DNA of 15,375 nt from Rikenellaceae bacterium UBA1749 (GCA_002315675.1 DCHP01000103.1:1-15375), one strand, 5' to 3'; shown: positions 1-8,309, numbered from the stretch's first letter. Numbers and translations: made by a program. The notes: a model not told the origin generated them from the letters alone.

Positions 1-7
1 TATTTAC

Positions 8-52
8 AACAGGAATCCCTTTCACATCAAGTTTGTGAAAGGGATTCCTGTT
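8..52 (-). terminator. Strong hairpin, probable terminator after the xylanase gene
   Basis: An 18-bp perfect stem (8-25 AACAGGAATCCCTTTCAC pairs with 35-52) has a 9-base loop. It begins 24 bases beyond the stop codon of the GH10 gene, where transcription of the long minus-strand run would end. The minus-strand 3' flank has no strong U-tract, so it may act as an RNA 3'-end stabiliser or a factor-assisted terminator rather than a classical intrinsic one. Being symmetric, it could also stop transcription arriving from the left. Confidence 0.7.
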
Positions 53-76
53 ATGTTATTACATGTAGTAATGATA

Positions 77-1603
77 TTATCTGACGTGGATTTCCTTGGT
101 GTGTTCTCCGTCTTTATCTTTCCATGATAGTTTGTATTTCCCCTTGAATCCGCGGAAACTGATATAGCCGTGACTATCAACTCTGGATGTTGTATTTGTA
201 CGCCATTCCTTTTCAATTAGTTCAGATAGTGCGTAATAGGAAGGTTTAGGCTGCATATCGCGGGTAAACAATCCAGATATGGATGGCTCTCCTTTGGCTC
301 CGCATCCATCTACAACGTTCCACCATGTAATGCACATCATTGGATCAATACTGAACCAGATTCTGTAAAGATTTCTGGTGATTATGGCCTGAATCATCCG
401 TCCTTTTTCATCATCACTTGGAGCTGAAATAGTAATTTCGCTCAAATGAATTGGAAGACCGCATTTGTAAAGATTCGTTGACCATTTGTAGATATAATCA
501 GGTGTTTCAATCTCCGCTCCGTTTGCGATGTCAGTACATTGTTTCGGATTGAATAGATGCATTTGTGAACCAATTATGTCAACCTTGCACCCACGGCTCA
601 GAAGCTGGTTTACCTGTTCTGCATAAATGTCCTGAACATAATCTTCCTTGTCTGTTATGTTTTCATTTATATTCAGTTTCGCACTTGCAGGGAATACTTT
701 CTGTGCTATCTGAAATCCTTTGTATACATAGTCATTTGGCATGATAAACCCAAAACGACGGCTTCTGCAAACTTTATATCCAGGGATGAATGCTTTGTAC
801 ACCATCTCCAGTGAGGTTTCATTAATTACATCCCAGCTATCGAGTCTTCCATAATAGTGCTCAGCAATCTCGGTAATTCTGGTTTCAATCAACTTCTGCA
901 TATTCTCTGCCGTGATGGGCAGATTTGCATTGATATCCTCTACTGTCGTATTATTGTAATCTTTGCGTATTCTTTCAAAAGCCTCCCTTTCACTGTCTGG
1001 AACGGCAACGTCCCATACCCAGTTAGGAATTCCAAATTGTCTCTCTGCCCATATCAGACAATGGCCATGCATTCTGACCCCTCTTGACTGAAGATAGTCT
1101 ACTATTTTGTCTGTAGACGGACGTCTCCAGTGCCTTTGGTCATATGGGTTGTTGCAATTATTCCAGAACTCCTCAGTATCATTTTCATCATCAAATCTTG
1201 GTTTTCCCTGTTCAAATTCAAACTGACTCCAGTAGAAAGGTACGGTTGCTGAATTAAACAAGGTTCCGTATAGATTCTTATATTTGTCATTATATTCGGT
1301 TTTACCAAGTTGGTCAAAATTGAAAATGTGTGCTCCAAAATAGAAGTCGCTGCTGACTTGTTCAATTTTAACCTCAGTCCCTTCCTTTATGTTTGGAATG
1401 TAGACAAGAGCATCTGCCTTACGGTTATTCTCAATATCCTGGTCGATTTTTGCCTGTACTTCAGGATTCCATATTTTCCAGTATTCTTTACTCATTATGT
1501 GGTTGACATCTTCACTTTCGGAGTGTGGAATTACAACCTGTGCTTTTGATACAGTGATGCCTGCAAGCAGAACTGTTGCTAAAAAAAGTTTATTGATTCT
1601 CAT
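77..1603 (-). CDS. Secreted glycoside hydrolase family 10 protein (endo-1,4-beta-xylanase type)
   Basis: Predicted to cleave beta-1,4-xylan backbones by the retaining GH10 mechanism outside the cytoplasm. Residues 1-21 form a type I signal peptide (basic start, hydrophobic core, VSKA/Q cleavage site) with no lipobox. Residues about 60-100 resemble the beta-rich lead-in of plant-like GH10 proteins. The TIM-barrel motifs follow in order: MHGHCLIW (178-185), WDVINE with acid/base E262, LNINEN (310-315), GSQMH (345-349), LSEI with nucleophile E389, and TWWNVVDG (426-433). A beta-rich tail with FRGFKGKY (483-490) closes the 508-residue protein. Both catalytic glutamates are present. The ATG lies 17 bases after the stop of the M13 peptidase gene, so the two are probably co-transcribed. 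No SusC/SusD pair or other carbohydrate enzyme is nearby. Family assignment is firm; the exact substrate is inferred. Confidence 0.93.
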   Translation of the reverse strand: MRINKLFLATVLLAGITVSKAQVVIPHSESEDVNHIMSKEYWKIWNPEVQAKIDQDIENNRKADALVYIPNIKEGTEVKIEQVSSDFYFGAHIFNFDQLGKTEYNDKYKNLYGTLFNSATVPFYWSQFEFEQGKPRFDDENDTEEFWNNCNNPYDQRHWRRPSTDKIVDYLQSRGVRMHGHCLIWAERQFGIPNWVWDVAVPDSEREAFERIRKDYNNTTVEDINANLPITAENMQKLIETRITEIAEHYYGRLDSWDVINETSLEMVYKAFIPGYKVCRSRRFGFIMPNDYVYKGFQIAQKVFPASAKLNINENITDKEDYVQDIYAEQVNQLLSRGCKVDIIGSQMHLFNPKQCTDIANGAEIETPDYIYKWSTNLYKCGLPIHLSEITISAPSDDEKGRMIQAIITRNLYRIWFSIDPMMCITWWNVVDGCGAKGEPSISGLFTRDMQPKPSYYALSELIEKEWRTNTTSRVDSHGYISFRGFKGKYKLSWKDKDGEHTKEIHVR

Positions 1604-1620
1604 AATTCTTTTGTTTTATG

Positions 1621-3630
1621 TTACCAGATAATGACTCTCTGATTTTCAGGTAAGAACATCTTGCCTTCTGAAATATTGAATGCCTTATAGAAGGTGTCTA
1701 TGTTCTTTAGGGTAGCATTTACTCTGTTCTTGCCTAATGAATGGACATCAAGTTTTGTAAGACGTTCAATTTCTTCATTTCTGATATTCTGTGCCCATAC
1801 AGCAGCATATCCTAGATAGAATCTCTGGTCAGCTGTGAATCCGTCAATAGGTTCAGGCTCTGTACCATTCAATGAATTTCTATATGCAGTATATGCAACC
1901 CTTAGACCACCCTGATCAGCTATGTTCTCACCTAAACTTAATTTACCGTTTGCATGGATGCCTGGCAATACTTCAATACTGTCAAACTGGGCTATTAGTT
2001 TTTCTGTCCTCTTTGTAAATGCTTCGGCATCAGCTTCTGTCCACCAGTTGTTCAGGTTTCCATCCTTGTCAAATTGTCTTCCCTGGTCATCGAACCCGTG
2101 AGTCATTTCGTGTCCGATAACGACTCCAATAGCGCCATAGTTGATAGCATCATCGGCATCCGGATTATAGAATGGAGGCTGAAGAATCGCAGCAGGGAAA
2201 CAGATTTCATTTGTTGTAGGATTATAGTATGCATTGACTGTCTGTGGTGACATGAACCATTCGTCCCTGTCTACCTCCTTACCAAGCTTTGAAAGATTGT
2301 CTTTTGTCGCCCATATAGAAGCTGCAATGATATTCTCCCAGTAACTTATTTCAGGGTTGATGTCCAATGTTGAATAATCCTTCCATTTATCTGGATATCC
2401 GATTTTGACGGTAAATGAGCTCAATTTCTCGCGAGCCTTCGCTTTTGTCTCATCGCTCATCCATTCAAGTGCATCGATATGTTCTCCCAGGGATGTCTGT
2501 AGATTTTTGACGATCTGCAGAACTTTCTCTTTCTGAGCTTCTGGGAAATATCTTGCAACATACATTTGTCCAACGGCTTCAGATAATATTCCATTAGGAA
2601 CGCTCATAGCCCTCTTCCAGAGGGGCTTAGGCTCTTCCTGACCTGACATGATTTTCCCGAAGAACTTGAAATATGCATTATAAATCTCATCACCTAAGTA
2701 TGGTGCTGCTGATGAGATATACTGGGATGCCAGATAATAACGGACATTTTCGATAGGTTCATCGTTTATTAAAGAGCATGTTGCTGCCAGCACTTCAGGT
2801 TGACCAAGAATAATAGTCTTGAAATCTGAAATGCCCATCCCGTTGAAATAGCTGTTCCAGTCGAAAGAACTGTATGTCTTGATAAAGTCTTCAGTTGCTG
2901 TAGGATTGTAATTTGCCTGTATATCCCTCAGTTGAACTTTCGAACGGAATTTTTCCGCCATTTTTGTTTCAATTTCCAGAACTTTTGCAGCTGCTTCTTC
3001 TGCATTGTCGATTCCGGCTATGTTGAAGGCTGATTCCAGGTATACCTTATAGGCATCTCTTTTGATCTGATGCTCAGAATCAAGATAATAATCTCTGTTT
3101 CCCATTCCAAGGCCACTCTGGGATAGGTATAAAGCGTTGATTGAACTATTTGCCAGATCGGCTTCAACACCAATTCCGAAGAATGGTGATGGTCCTCCCA
3201 TCTGTATTTTTGACAATAACGAAGGAAGATTTTCCTTGGAAACGGACATGATTTCGTCAACATCCTTTTTTGCAGGTGAAAAACCAAGTTCGTTTCGTTT
3301 TATTGAATCAAGTCCCATCTTGTATAAATCAATAATCTTTTGATCGACACTACCTTTTTCTGCAATGGTGTTTGTCATTCCTGAGAACAGGTCATTTAAT
3401 CTGATTTCGTTGTTTTCTCTTAGAACATCGAATGCACCGTATCTTGAAAATTCTGGTCTCATCGGATTTTTAACTTGCCATCCATGGGTAGCATATTCGT
3501 AAAAATCTTCTGACGGCAAATACGCTGTGTCTAAATTTGATAAGTCAAATGCTGGAACTATACTCTTGTTATCCATATTATTACACGCAACAATGGAAGC
3601 CAGAGATAATATTATTAGACTCTTTTTCAT
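1621..3630 (-). CDS. M13 family zinc metallopeptidase (neprilysin/PepO type) lipoprotein
   Basis: Predicted zinc endopeptidase that cuts short peptides in the periplasm. Residues 1-16 form a lipoprotein signal peptide with lipobox IVAC, lipidated on C16. The residues after the cysteine (NNMDNK) lack the acidic surface-export signal of Bacteroidota lipoproteins, so it probably faces the periplasm. The N-terminal M13 domain covers about 40-430. The catalytic domain shows VNAYYNP (465-470 and on), the ILQPPFY substrate region (483-489), HEMTH (507-511) with zinc ligands H507 and H511 and catalytic E508, and GENIAD (567-572) with third ligand E568 and D572. It ends in RVIIW, close to the usual bacterial M13 end. 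At 669 residues it is full length for the family. mscL lies 42 bases upstream and the GH10 gene 17 bases downstream, all on one strand. The physiological substrate is unknown. Confidence 0.95.
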   Translation of the reverse strand: MKKSLIILSLASIVACNNMDNKSIVPAFDLSNLDTAYLPSEDFYEYATHGWQVKNPMRPEFSRYGAFDVLRENNEIRLNDLFSGMTNTIAEKGSVDQKIIDLYKMGLDSIKRNELGFSPAKKDVDEIMSVSKENLPSLLSKIQMGGPSPFFGIGVEADLANSSINALYLSQSGLGMGNRDYYLDSEHQIKRDAYKVYLESAFNIAGIDNAEEAAAKVLEIETKMAEKFRSKVQLRDIQANYNPTATEDFIKTYSSFDWNSYFNGMGISDFKTIILGQPEVLAATCSLINDEPIENVRYYLASQYISSAAPYLGDEIYNAYFKFFGKIMSGQEEPKPLWKRAMSVPNGILSEAVGQMYVARYFPEAQKEKVLQIVKNLQTSLGEHIDALEWMSDETKAKAREKLSSFTVKIGYPDKWKDYSTLDINPEISYWENIIAASIWATKDNLSKLGKEVDRDEWFMSPQTVNAYYNPTTNEICFPAAILQPPFYNPDADDAINYGAIGVVIGHEMTHGFDDQGRQFDKDGNLNNWWTEADAEAFTKRTEKLIAQFDSIEVLPGIHANGKLSLGENIADQGGLRVAYTAYRNSLNGTEPEPIDGFTADQRFYLGYAAVWAQNIRNEEIERLTKLDVHSLGKNRVNATLKNIDTFYKAFNISEGKMFLPENQRVIIW

Positions 3631-3672
3631 TGTTCTTCTGTTAAATTCTTTTTTTTGTTTATGTTTGACCGC

Positions 3673-4200
3673 CTATTTATTCTTCAGTAGGTCTCTGATT
3701 TCTGTAAGAAGTTTCTCTTCGTTTGATGGTTCTACAGGCGCTGGCTCTGCTGGTTTCTCTTCAGCCTTTCTTTTGTTTATGACTTTGTTCATTACTTTCA
3801 CCATTACAAAAACGCAGAATGCAAGAATTGTGAAATCAACGCATTCCTGAATGAATGAACCATAACACCAGTATATTGGTTCTACAGTTTCAGGTCTAGC
3901 AGTTATATTGTCCAGAGCGTTGGCTACCTGAGTGGAATCGGAAACATTGCTTGCAATATCAACAATTTTGTTCCCGACAGTCTGATTTACTGTTGTCACC
4001 GCATCCCTGACACTTGAAAGATCGATTTTAAGATTGGAAAAATCCGTGTTTCCAAGAAGTGCGCCAATCGGTGGCATGATAATGTCATTGACAAGAGATG
4101 AGATGATTTTACCAAAAGCACCGCCAATAATTACACCGACAGCCATGTCCATCATGTTTCCTTTGATGGCGAATTCCTTAAATTCCTGTAAAAATTTCAT
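3673..4200 (-). CDS. mscL: Large-conductance mechanosensitive channel MscL with a long periplasmic loop
   Basis: Inner-membrane channel that opens under membrane tension during hypo-osmotic shock. The N-terminal amphipathic helix and first transmembrane helix (about 1-43) are canonical, with FAIKGNMMDMAVGVIIGGAF and the IMPPIG turn. The second helix is about 114-138 (FIQECVDFTILAFCVF). The C-terminal helical bundle ends in LLTEIRDLLKNK (164-175), very close to E. coli MscL. The protein has 175 residues against 136 in E. coli. Most of the excess is a longer loop between the two helices (about 50-112), rich in S, T, N and V, plus a slightly longer EKPAEPAPVEP linker. C112 and C120 lie at the periplasmic end of helix 2. 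The start is ATG. The 233 bases upstream (4201-4433) show no convincing promoter box on this strand. Confidence 0.95.
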   Translation of the reverse strand: MKFLQEFKEFAIKGNMMDMAVGVIIGGAFGKIISSLVNDIIMPPIGALLGNTDFSNLKIDLSSVRDAVTTVNQTVGNKIVDIASNVSDSTQVANALDNITARPETVEPIYWCYGSFIQECVDFTILAFCVFVMVKVMNKVINKRKAEEKPAEPAPVEPSNEEKLLTEIRDLLKNK

Positions 4201-4433
4201 AGTAGTATTAAGTATTTGATTGATTGTTATCTATTATATCACTGAAGAACCTATGTTTTAAATTCTTACATTAGATTTCAAACATCGGTACTTGAGTTAA
4301 ATCAGCATTGAATCAACTTGAAAATAGTATGTTTGTTGTTTTGCACCTGATGCAGGCCTCTGTATTTGTAGTATCTCTCAATTTTGGGACTATTTCAAGT
4401 GGATTCAGTATTTAATTTACTCAAAATCAATTA

Positions 4434-4709
4434 CTATAGTGCCATAGACATCAGGAAAAATGACACCAATGCGATGGCTATTGCCAGTATGAAAAAAATA
4501 ACGAATGGCAAGAGACATCCCCATTTCTTTTCGCCATAAGGCAACCTGTCCGATAATAATGTTATAATCAGTCCAACTATTGGGGTTAACAGGGCGGAGA
4601 ATAGAAAAGCCCATCCGAAACCTATTTTTCTGCGGCTTCCTACAATCCCCACTAGAGCACTCAGCAGAGAGCCCGTGCAAAGTGCTAAAATAATTACCAA
4701 GATTTCCAT
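4434..4709 (-). CDS. Small three-helix membrane protein of unknown function
   Basis: A 91-residue protein that is almost entirely membrane-embedded: helices at about 3-23, 30-52 and 65-90, with a short SRRK loop (25-28) and a second loop, SDRLPYGEKKW (53-63). The segment SRRKIGFGWAFLFSALLTP recalls small uncharacterised membrane proteins I associate with Bacteroidota, but I cannot name a family or function. It begins with ATG 29 bases after rlmB on the same strand and is probably the last gene of the rpe-ABC-F-rlmB unit. An overlapping frame (4417-4752) gives a longer reading frame without protein-like features and runs into rlmB, so this frame is preferred. Confidence 0.7.
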   Translation of the reverse strand: MEILVIILALCTGSLLSALVGIVGSRRKIGFGWAFLFSALLTPIVGLIITLLSDRLPYGEKKWGCLLPFVIFFILAIAIALVSFFLMSMAL

Positions 4710-4738
4710 TGATATTGCGTTGTCTGTTTATTGTATTC

Positions 4739-5692
4739 CTACATTTCTTCAAATCTTTGTCTTACAGCTTCGTAAAGCATAACAGCTGCGGCAGCTGAGA
4801 CATTCAGTGACTCTACGTTCCCAAGTATTGGAATGGCAAGCTTTTGATCGCATAGCTTAAGAACTTCCACTGATATTCCTCTATCTTCTGATCCCATAAT
4901 AATTGCGATCGGACCTGTTAGACTTGATTCATATATTAGCGTCTGGCTTTTTTCGGTAGCAGCGACAAGTTGAATGCCATTTGACTGCAAAGTTTTCAGT
5001 GAATTCCTTAAACTTCCCACTCTGCATACAGGTATTCTTGTAAGAGCACCTGATGAAGATCTGATGGCTTCTCCGTTTACGGGGGCCGAATTTTTGGCGC
5101 TCATTATTATTCCATCCGCACCTGCGCATTCTGCACTTCTTGCGATGGCACCGAAATTGCGTACATCTGTCACGTTATCCATTACAATAAGTAATGCAGG
5201 CTTGTCATTCCCCTTGAGACATTCAATAAGGTTTGTCAGTTCGACATAATCAATGGGTGCGACAACAGCAACAACGCCCTGGTGATTGGCACGATGAGTC
5301 AGTCTGTCCAGCTTTTCTGTAGGTACATTCTGAACAGGAATTCCCCTCGCATCTGCATAATCTGCAATTGAAAGCAAGGTCTCGCTGTCTGCTCCGAAAT
5401 CAGTCCCTTTTATTCTCTCAAATCTGCGTTTGTCGGAATGGCTGTCCCGCCTTATGTATATTTTTTCAATTTTACTTCCGCTTTCCAATGCTTCGCGTAC
5501 CGGATGAATCCCAAATATGATATTCTCATTTTTAGGTTCATCACTATTGTCAGCAGTCCCCTTATTTTCAGAAAATTTATTCCTCTCTGAAAATTCCTTT
5601 TTGTTAAAAGAGCGATCTTTTCCCCGGTAACCGTTCCTTTCACTGGATTTCTTTTTGAAGAAATCTGGCATTTGGTCGTTGTCTCTATCCAT
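4739..5692 (-). CDS. rlmB: TrmH/SpoU family 23S rRNA (guanosine-2'-O-)-methyltransferase RlmB
   Basis: Uses S-adenosylmethionine to methylate a ribose in 23S rRNA (G2251 in E. coli). Residues 1-53 are a charged, probably disordered extension rich in K, R, S, E and N. The substrate-binding domain is about 57-145, starting IIFGIHPVREAL. The SPOUT domain (about 165-317) has motif 1 around NVTDVRNFG (173-181) with conserved N179 and R185, motif 2 IIMGSEDRGI (264-273), and motif 3 IPILGNVESLNVSAA (287-301) with N297. The 317 residues compare with about 245 in E. coli, mostly from the N-terminal extension. I chose the ATG at 5690-5692; the frame could extend to TTG at 5699-5701, but the ATG overlaps the upstream ABC-F stop by 8 bases in a typical coupled arrangement. 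RlmB is the most likely member; another TrmH-family rRNA or tRNA target cannot be excluded. Confidence 0.9.
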   Translation of the reverse strand: MDRDNDQMPDFFKKKSSERNGYRGKDRSFNKKEFSERNKFSENKGTADNSDEPKNENIIFGIHPVREALESGSKIEKIYIRRDSHSDKRRFERIKGTDFGADSETLLSIADYADARGIPVQNVPTEKLDRLTHRANHQGVVAVVAPIDYVELTNLIECLKGNDKPALLIVMDNVTDVRNFGAIARSAECAGADGIIMSAKNSAPVNGEAIRSSSGALTRIPVCRVGSLRNSLKTLQSNGIQLVAATEKSQTLIYESSLTGPIAIIMGSEDRGISVEVLKLCDQKLAIPILGNVESLNVSAAAAVMLYEAVRQRFEEM

Positions 5693-7628
5693 AGTTTTCA
5701 AATTCTTCTTGTTTTGAAGTCCATTCTTCCATTTTGCTGTCGAGTGACTCTTTCAGTTTTGTATAATCTTCAACCAGCTTTATCGAGTAATCTTCTGGAT
5801 TAAGAAGTTTTGCTTCAAGTTCGGAAATTTCAGATTCCAGTTTTTCAATATCCCCCTCCAGTTTCCTGATAGCAGATTGAAGTCGTGTTTTTTTTCTGTC
5901 AAGTTCTTTTTTTTCATTATAGGATAACTGAGGCTTGACTTCTTCAGTAGGTGCAGTTTTTTCTGACTGCTGGGCCTTAACTTCCTTTGTTTCTTTTTTC
6001 TCAATATCCCTAAGGTTCTCAATTCTTCTTTTTTCAAGAAAATCGCTTATTCCGCCAAGGAACTGTCTTGTATGTCCATCCCTGAATTCGTATACAGTTC
6101 CAACCAGTCCAGAAAGGAAATCCCTGTCATGTGATATGACAATCACAGTCCCATCATATTTTTGAAGGGCCTGTTTCAGTACCATCCGGCTTCTCATATC
6201 CATATGGTTTGTGGGCTCATCCAGAACGAGAAGATTGTATGGTTCCAACATTAATTTTGCTATTGCCAGTCTGGCTCTCTCTCCTCCTGATAGTACTTTG
6301 ACTTTTTTGTCAATATCATTCCCCCTGAAAAGAAAAGCTCCAAGAATATCTCTTAGCCTGGTTCTTATGTCTCCTACTGCAACAATGTCAAGAGTGTCGA
6401 ATACCGTGTAGTCACCTTCCATCAGATCTTCTTGGTTCTGTGCATAATATCCGATATTAACATTGTATCCTACTTTGGTTTCTCCCTTTGTAGGCTCGAG
6501 TTCTTTCATTATCTGCCTGATGAATGTAGTTTTGCCTTCTCCGTTCCTGCCGACCAATGCTATTTTTTCTCCTCTTTCTACAATAATGTTAACATCTTCG
6601 AACACTTTATGATTGCCAAAATACTGTGCTGCATCTTTGGCTTCAACGACGATTTGTCCTGATCTTGGTGCTGAGGGGAAACGGATGGTCATTGCATCAA
6701 CATCTTCATCATCAATTTCAATTCTTTCTATTTTTTCGAGAGCCTTTATTCTTGACTGGACCTGGTTGCTTTTGGTAGGTTTGTATCGAAACCTTTCGAT
6801 AAATTCTTCCGTTTTTTCGACCATTCTCTGTTGGTTCTCATATGCGGCCATCTGCTGTGCCCGTCTTTCCTTTCTCAGCTCTTCAAAATGGGAATAATTT
6901 ACTTTATAATCATATGCTTTCCCGCATGAAAGCTCTATTGTCCGATTTGTAACATTGTCCAGGAACGCCCTGTCATGGGAAATCAACATTACTGCACCCT
7001 TGTATGAAATCAGATAATCTTCAAGCCATTGAATACTTTCAATATCTAGGTGGTTGGTTGGCTCATCAAGAAGAAGGACGGAAGGTTTGCGAAGAAGAAT
7101 CTTGGCAATCTCGATTCTCATTCTCCATCCTCCGCTGAATGCAGATGTAGGCTTGTCGAATTCATCCCTTTTGAATCCAAGTCCAAGAAGGATTTTCTCG
7201 ACCTGAGCTTCTCTTGAACCACCATCAAGGAAGTGATATCTTTCAGTTGCCTCATGCAACCTGTGCAATAGATTCTGATATTCTTTTGACTGGTAATCAG
7301 TTGATTTTTCGATGGATTCAGTACATTCTCTTATTTCTTCTTCCAGTTGGAGCAACTCGGAAAAAGCCTTCCCGCACTCTTCCTTCAATGTCGTATCATC
7401 TGAAGTTGCCATTTGCTGCGGAAGGTATCCTATTGTGCAATCAGAGGTCTTGCTGACCACTCCAAGAGTCGGATGCTGTATCCCTGCAATTATTTTGAGG
7501 ATTGTGCTTTTCCCTGCGCCGTTCTTTCCAACAAGTCCAACTCTTTCCTTTTCGTTTACAAGAAATGAAATATCCCTGAATAGGTCGGTTGATCCAAATG
7601 ATACTGTGATGTTGTCTACTGAAAACAT
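5685..7628 (-). CDS. ABC-F family ATP-binding cassette protein
   Basis: Soluble twin-cassette ATPase with no membrane domain. Family members bind the ribosomal E site and act on translation, or protect against ribosome-targeting antibiotics. Cassette 1 has Walker A GKNGAGKS (34-41), signature SGGW (165-168), Walker B LLLDEP (185-190) and switch H218. The charged linker (about 245-305), with YKPTKSNQVQSRIKALEKI, is the P-site tRNA interaction region. Cassette 2 has Walker A GRNGEGKT (360-367), signature LSGGE (446-450), Walker B LVLDEP (467-472) and H500. Residues about 565-645 form a charged coiled-coil tail like those of Uup/YdiF types. All ATP-site motifs are intact in the 647-residue protein. 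Its ATG overlaps the rpe stop by one base (TAATG), and its stop overlaps the rlmB start. The neighbours suggest a housekeeping translation role rather than acquired resistance, but subfamily was not resolved. Confidence 0.95.
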   Translation of the reverse strand: MFSVDNITVSFGSTDLFRDISFLVNEKERVGLVGKNGAGKSTILKIIAGIQHPTLGVVSKTSDCTIGYLPQQMATSDDTTLKEECGKAFSELLQLEEEIRECTESIEKSTDYQSKEYQNLLHRLHEATERYHFLDGGSREAQVEKILLGLGFKRDEFDKPTSAFSGGWRMRIEIAKILLRKPSVLLLDEPTNHLDIESIQWLEDYLISYKGAVMLISHDRAFLDNVTNRTIELSCGKAYDYKVNYSHFEELRKERRAQQMAAYENQQRMVEKTEEFIERFRYKPTKSNQVQSRIKALEKIERIEIDDEDVDAMTIRFPSAPRSGQIVVEAKDAAQYFGNHKVFEDVNIIVERGEKIALVGRNGEGKTTFIRQIMKELEPTKGETKVGYNVNIGYYAQNQEDLMEGDYTVFDTLDIVAVGDIRTRLRDILGAFLFRGNDIDKKVKVLSGGERARLAIAKLMLEPYNLLVLDEPTNHMDMRSRMVLKQALQKYDGTVIVISHDRDFLSGLVGTVYEFRDGHTRQFLGGISDFLEKRRIENLRDIEKKETKEVKAQQSEKTAPTEEVKPQLSYNEKKELDRKKTRLQSAIRKLEGDIEKLESEISELEAKLLNPEDYSIKLVEDYTKLKESLDSKMEEWTSKQEEFENYG

Positions 7629-8278
7629 TATCTTAAACCCAAAATTCTATCAATTGTAAGTATTGGATCATCTGATGTAAAAACTGCATTGCCGGCAACA
7701 AGGCAGTCTGCGCCACTTTCATATAATAGTTGGGCATTTGAAATATTGACTCCTCCATCAACCTGAATAAGTGCGGGACAATCTCTTTCCTCAATTACCC
7801 TGCTTAATCTTTTGATTTTGTCAATAGTACTTGGAATAAATTTCTGTCCTCCGAATCCTGGGTTGACTGACATTAACAGAACGTAGTCTAAATCGGGAAG
7901 TATCTCTTCAATGGTGCTGATCGGGGTGGCAGGGCATAATGCGACACCGGCTTTCATCCCTGCATCCTTGATTGCCTGTATGGTCCGATGTGCATGTGGA
8001 GTAGTTTCAATATGGAATGATAACCAGTCAACACCGCAATCCCTGAACTGGTTAATGTACCTATCCGGTTTCTCAATCATAAGATGGGCATCCAGGGTCT
8101 TTTCTGTTGCTTGCCTGATGGATTTTATTACAGGCATCCCAAATGAAATATTCGGCACGAACATACCATCCATGACATCAAGATGGAACCACTGTGCATT
8201 ACTTTCATTAAGCATTTGACAGATATCTTCCAGATGAAGGAAATCTGCACATAGAATTGATGGGGAGATTATTTTCAT
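7628..8278 (-). CDS. rpe: Ribulose-phosphate 3-epimerase
   Basis: Interconverts D-ribulose 5-phosphate and D-xylulose 5-phosphate in the pentose phosphate pathway, in the cytoplasm. The whole 216-residue (beta/alpha)8 barrel is recognisable: ISPSILCADF (4-13), HLDVMDG (32-38), DAHLM (63-67), LMSVNPGFGGQKF (135-147), IQVDGG (171-176) and a phosphate-binding CLVAGNAVF (192-200). Metal and catalytic residues H32, D34, H65 and D174 are all present. The start is ATG at 8276-8278, giving the usual MKIISPS beginning; the frame could extend two codons to TTG at 8284. It is the first gene of the leftward operon. A promoter box TAACTTTG (8306-8299, minus) ends 20 bases before the start. Confidence 0.97.
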   Translation of the reverse strand: MKIISPSILCADFLHLEDICQMLNESNAQWFHLDVMDGMFVPNISFGMPVIKSIRQATEKTLDAHLMIEKPDRYINQFRDCGVDWLSFHIETTPHAHRTIQAIKDAGMKAGVALCPATPISTIEEILPDLDYVLLMSVNPGFGGQKFIPSTIDKIKRLSRVIEERDCPALIQVDGGVNISNAQLLYESGADCLVAGNAVFTSDDPILTIDRILGLR

Positions 8279-8287
8279 GATCAATTA

Positions 8288-8309
8288 TTGTAACTTTGCA
8301 AAGTTACAA
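8288..8309. promoter_or_regulatory. 22-bp palindromic divergent promoter between rpe and recQ
   Basis: TTGTAACTTTG (8288-8298) is followed directly by its exact reverse complement (8299-8309). Each arm contains TAACTTTG, a full match to the Bacteroidota -7 box TAnnTTTG. The plus copy (8291-8298) faces recQ, 27 bases before its ATG. The minus copy (8306-8299) faces rpe, 20 bases before its ATG. Upstream elements are weak: the minus copy has TTTG at 8326-8323 with a 16-base spacer, shorter than the 20 seen at rpmH, and the plus copy has no clear TTTG. The two polymerase sites overlap fully, so only one direction could be occupied at a time. Confidence 0.72.

Noticed and set aside
4279..4286. 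Minus-strand one-mismatch box GATGTTTG upstream of mscL
   Set aside because: It has no TTTG at the expected distance and one mismatch, too weak to call as the mscL promoter.
4341..4369. Plus-strand promoter-like pair TTTG and TGTATTTG
   Set aside because: The spacer is 17 bases, the box has a mismatch, and no plus-strand gene follows for nearly 4 kb.
4417..4752. A 111-codon minus-strand frame overlapping the small membrane protein gene
   Set aside because: It lacks a recognisable domain, runs into the end of rlmB, and conflicts with a frame that encodes three clean membrane helices.
5685..7628. ABC-F gene as an antibiotic-resistance determinant
   Set aside because: It sits in a coupled housekeeping operon with rpe and rlmB and shows no sign of mobility, so a general translation role is more likely.
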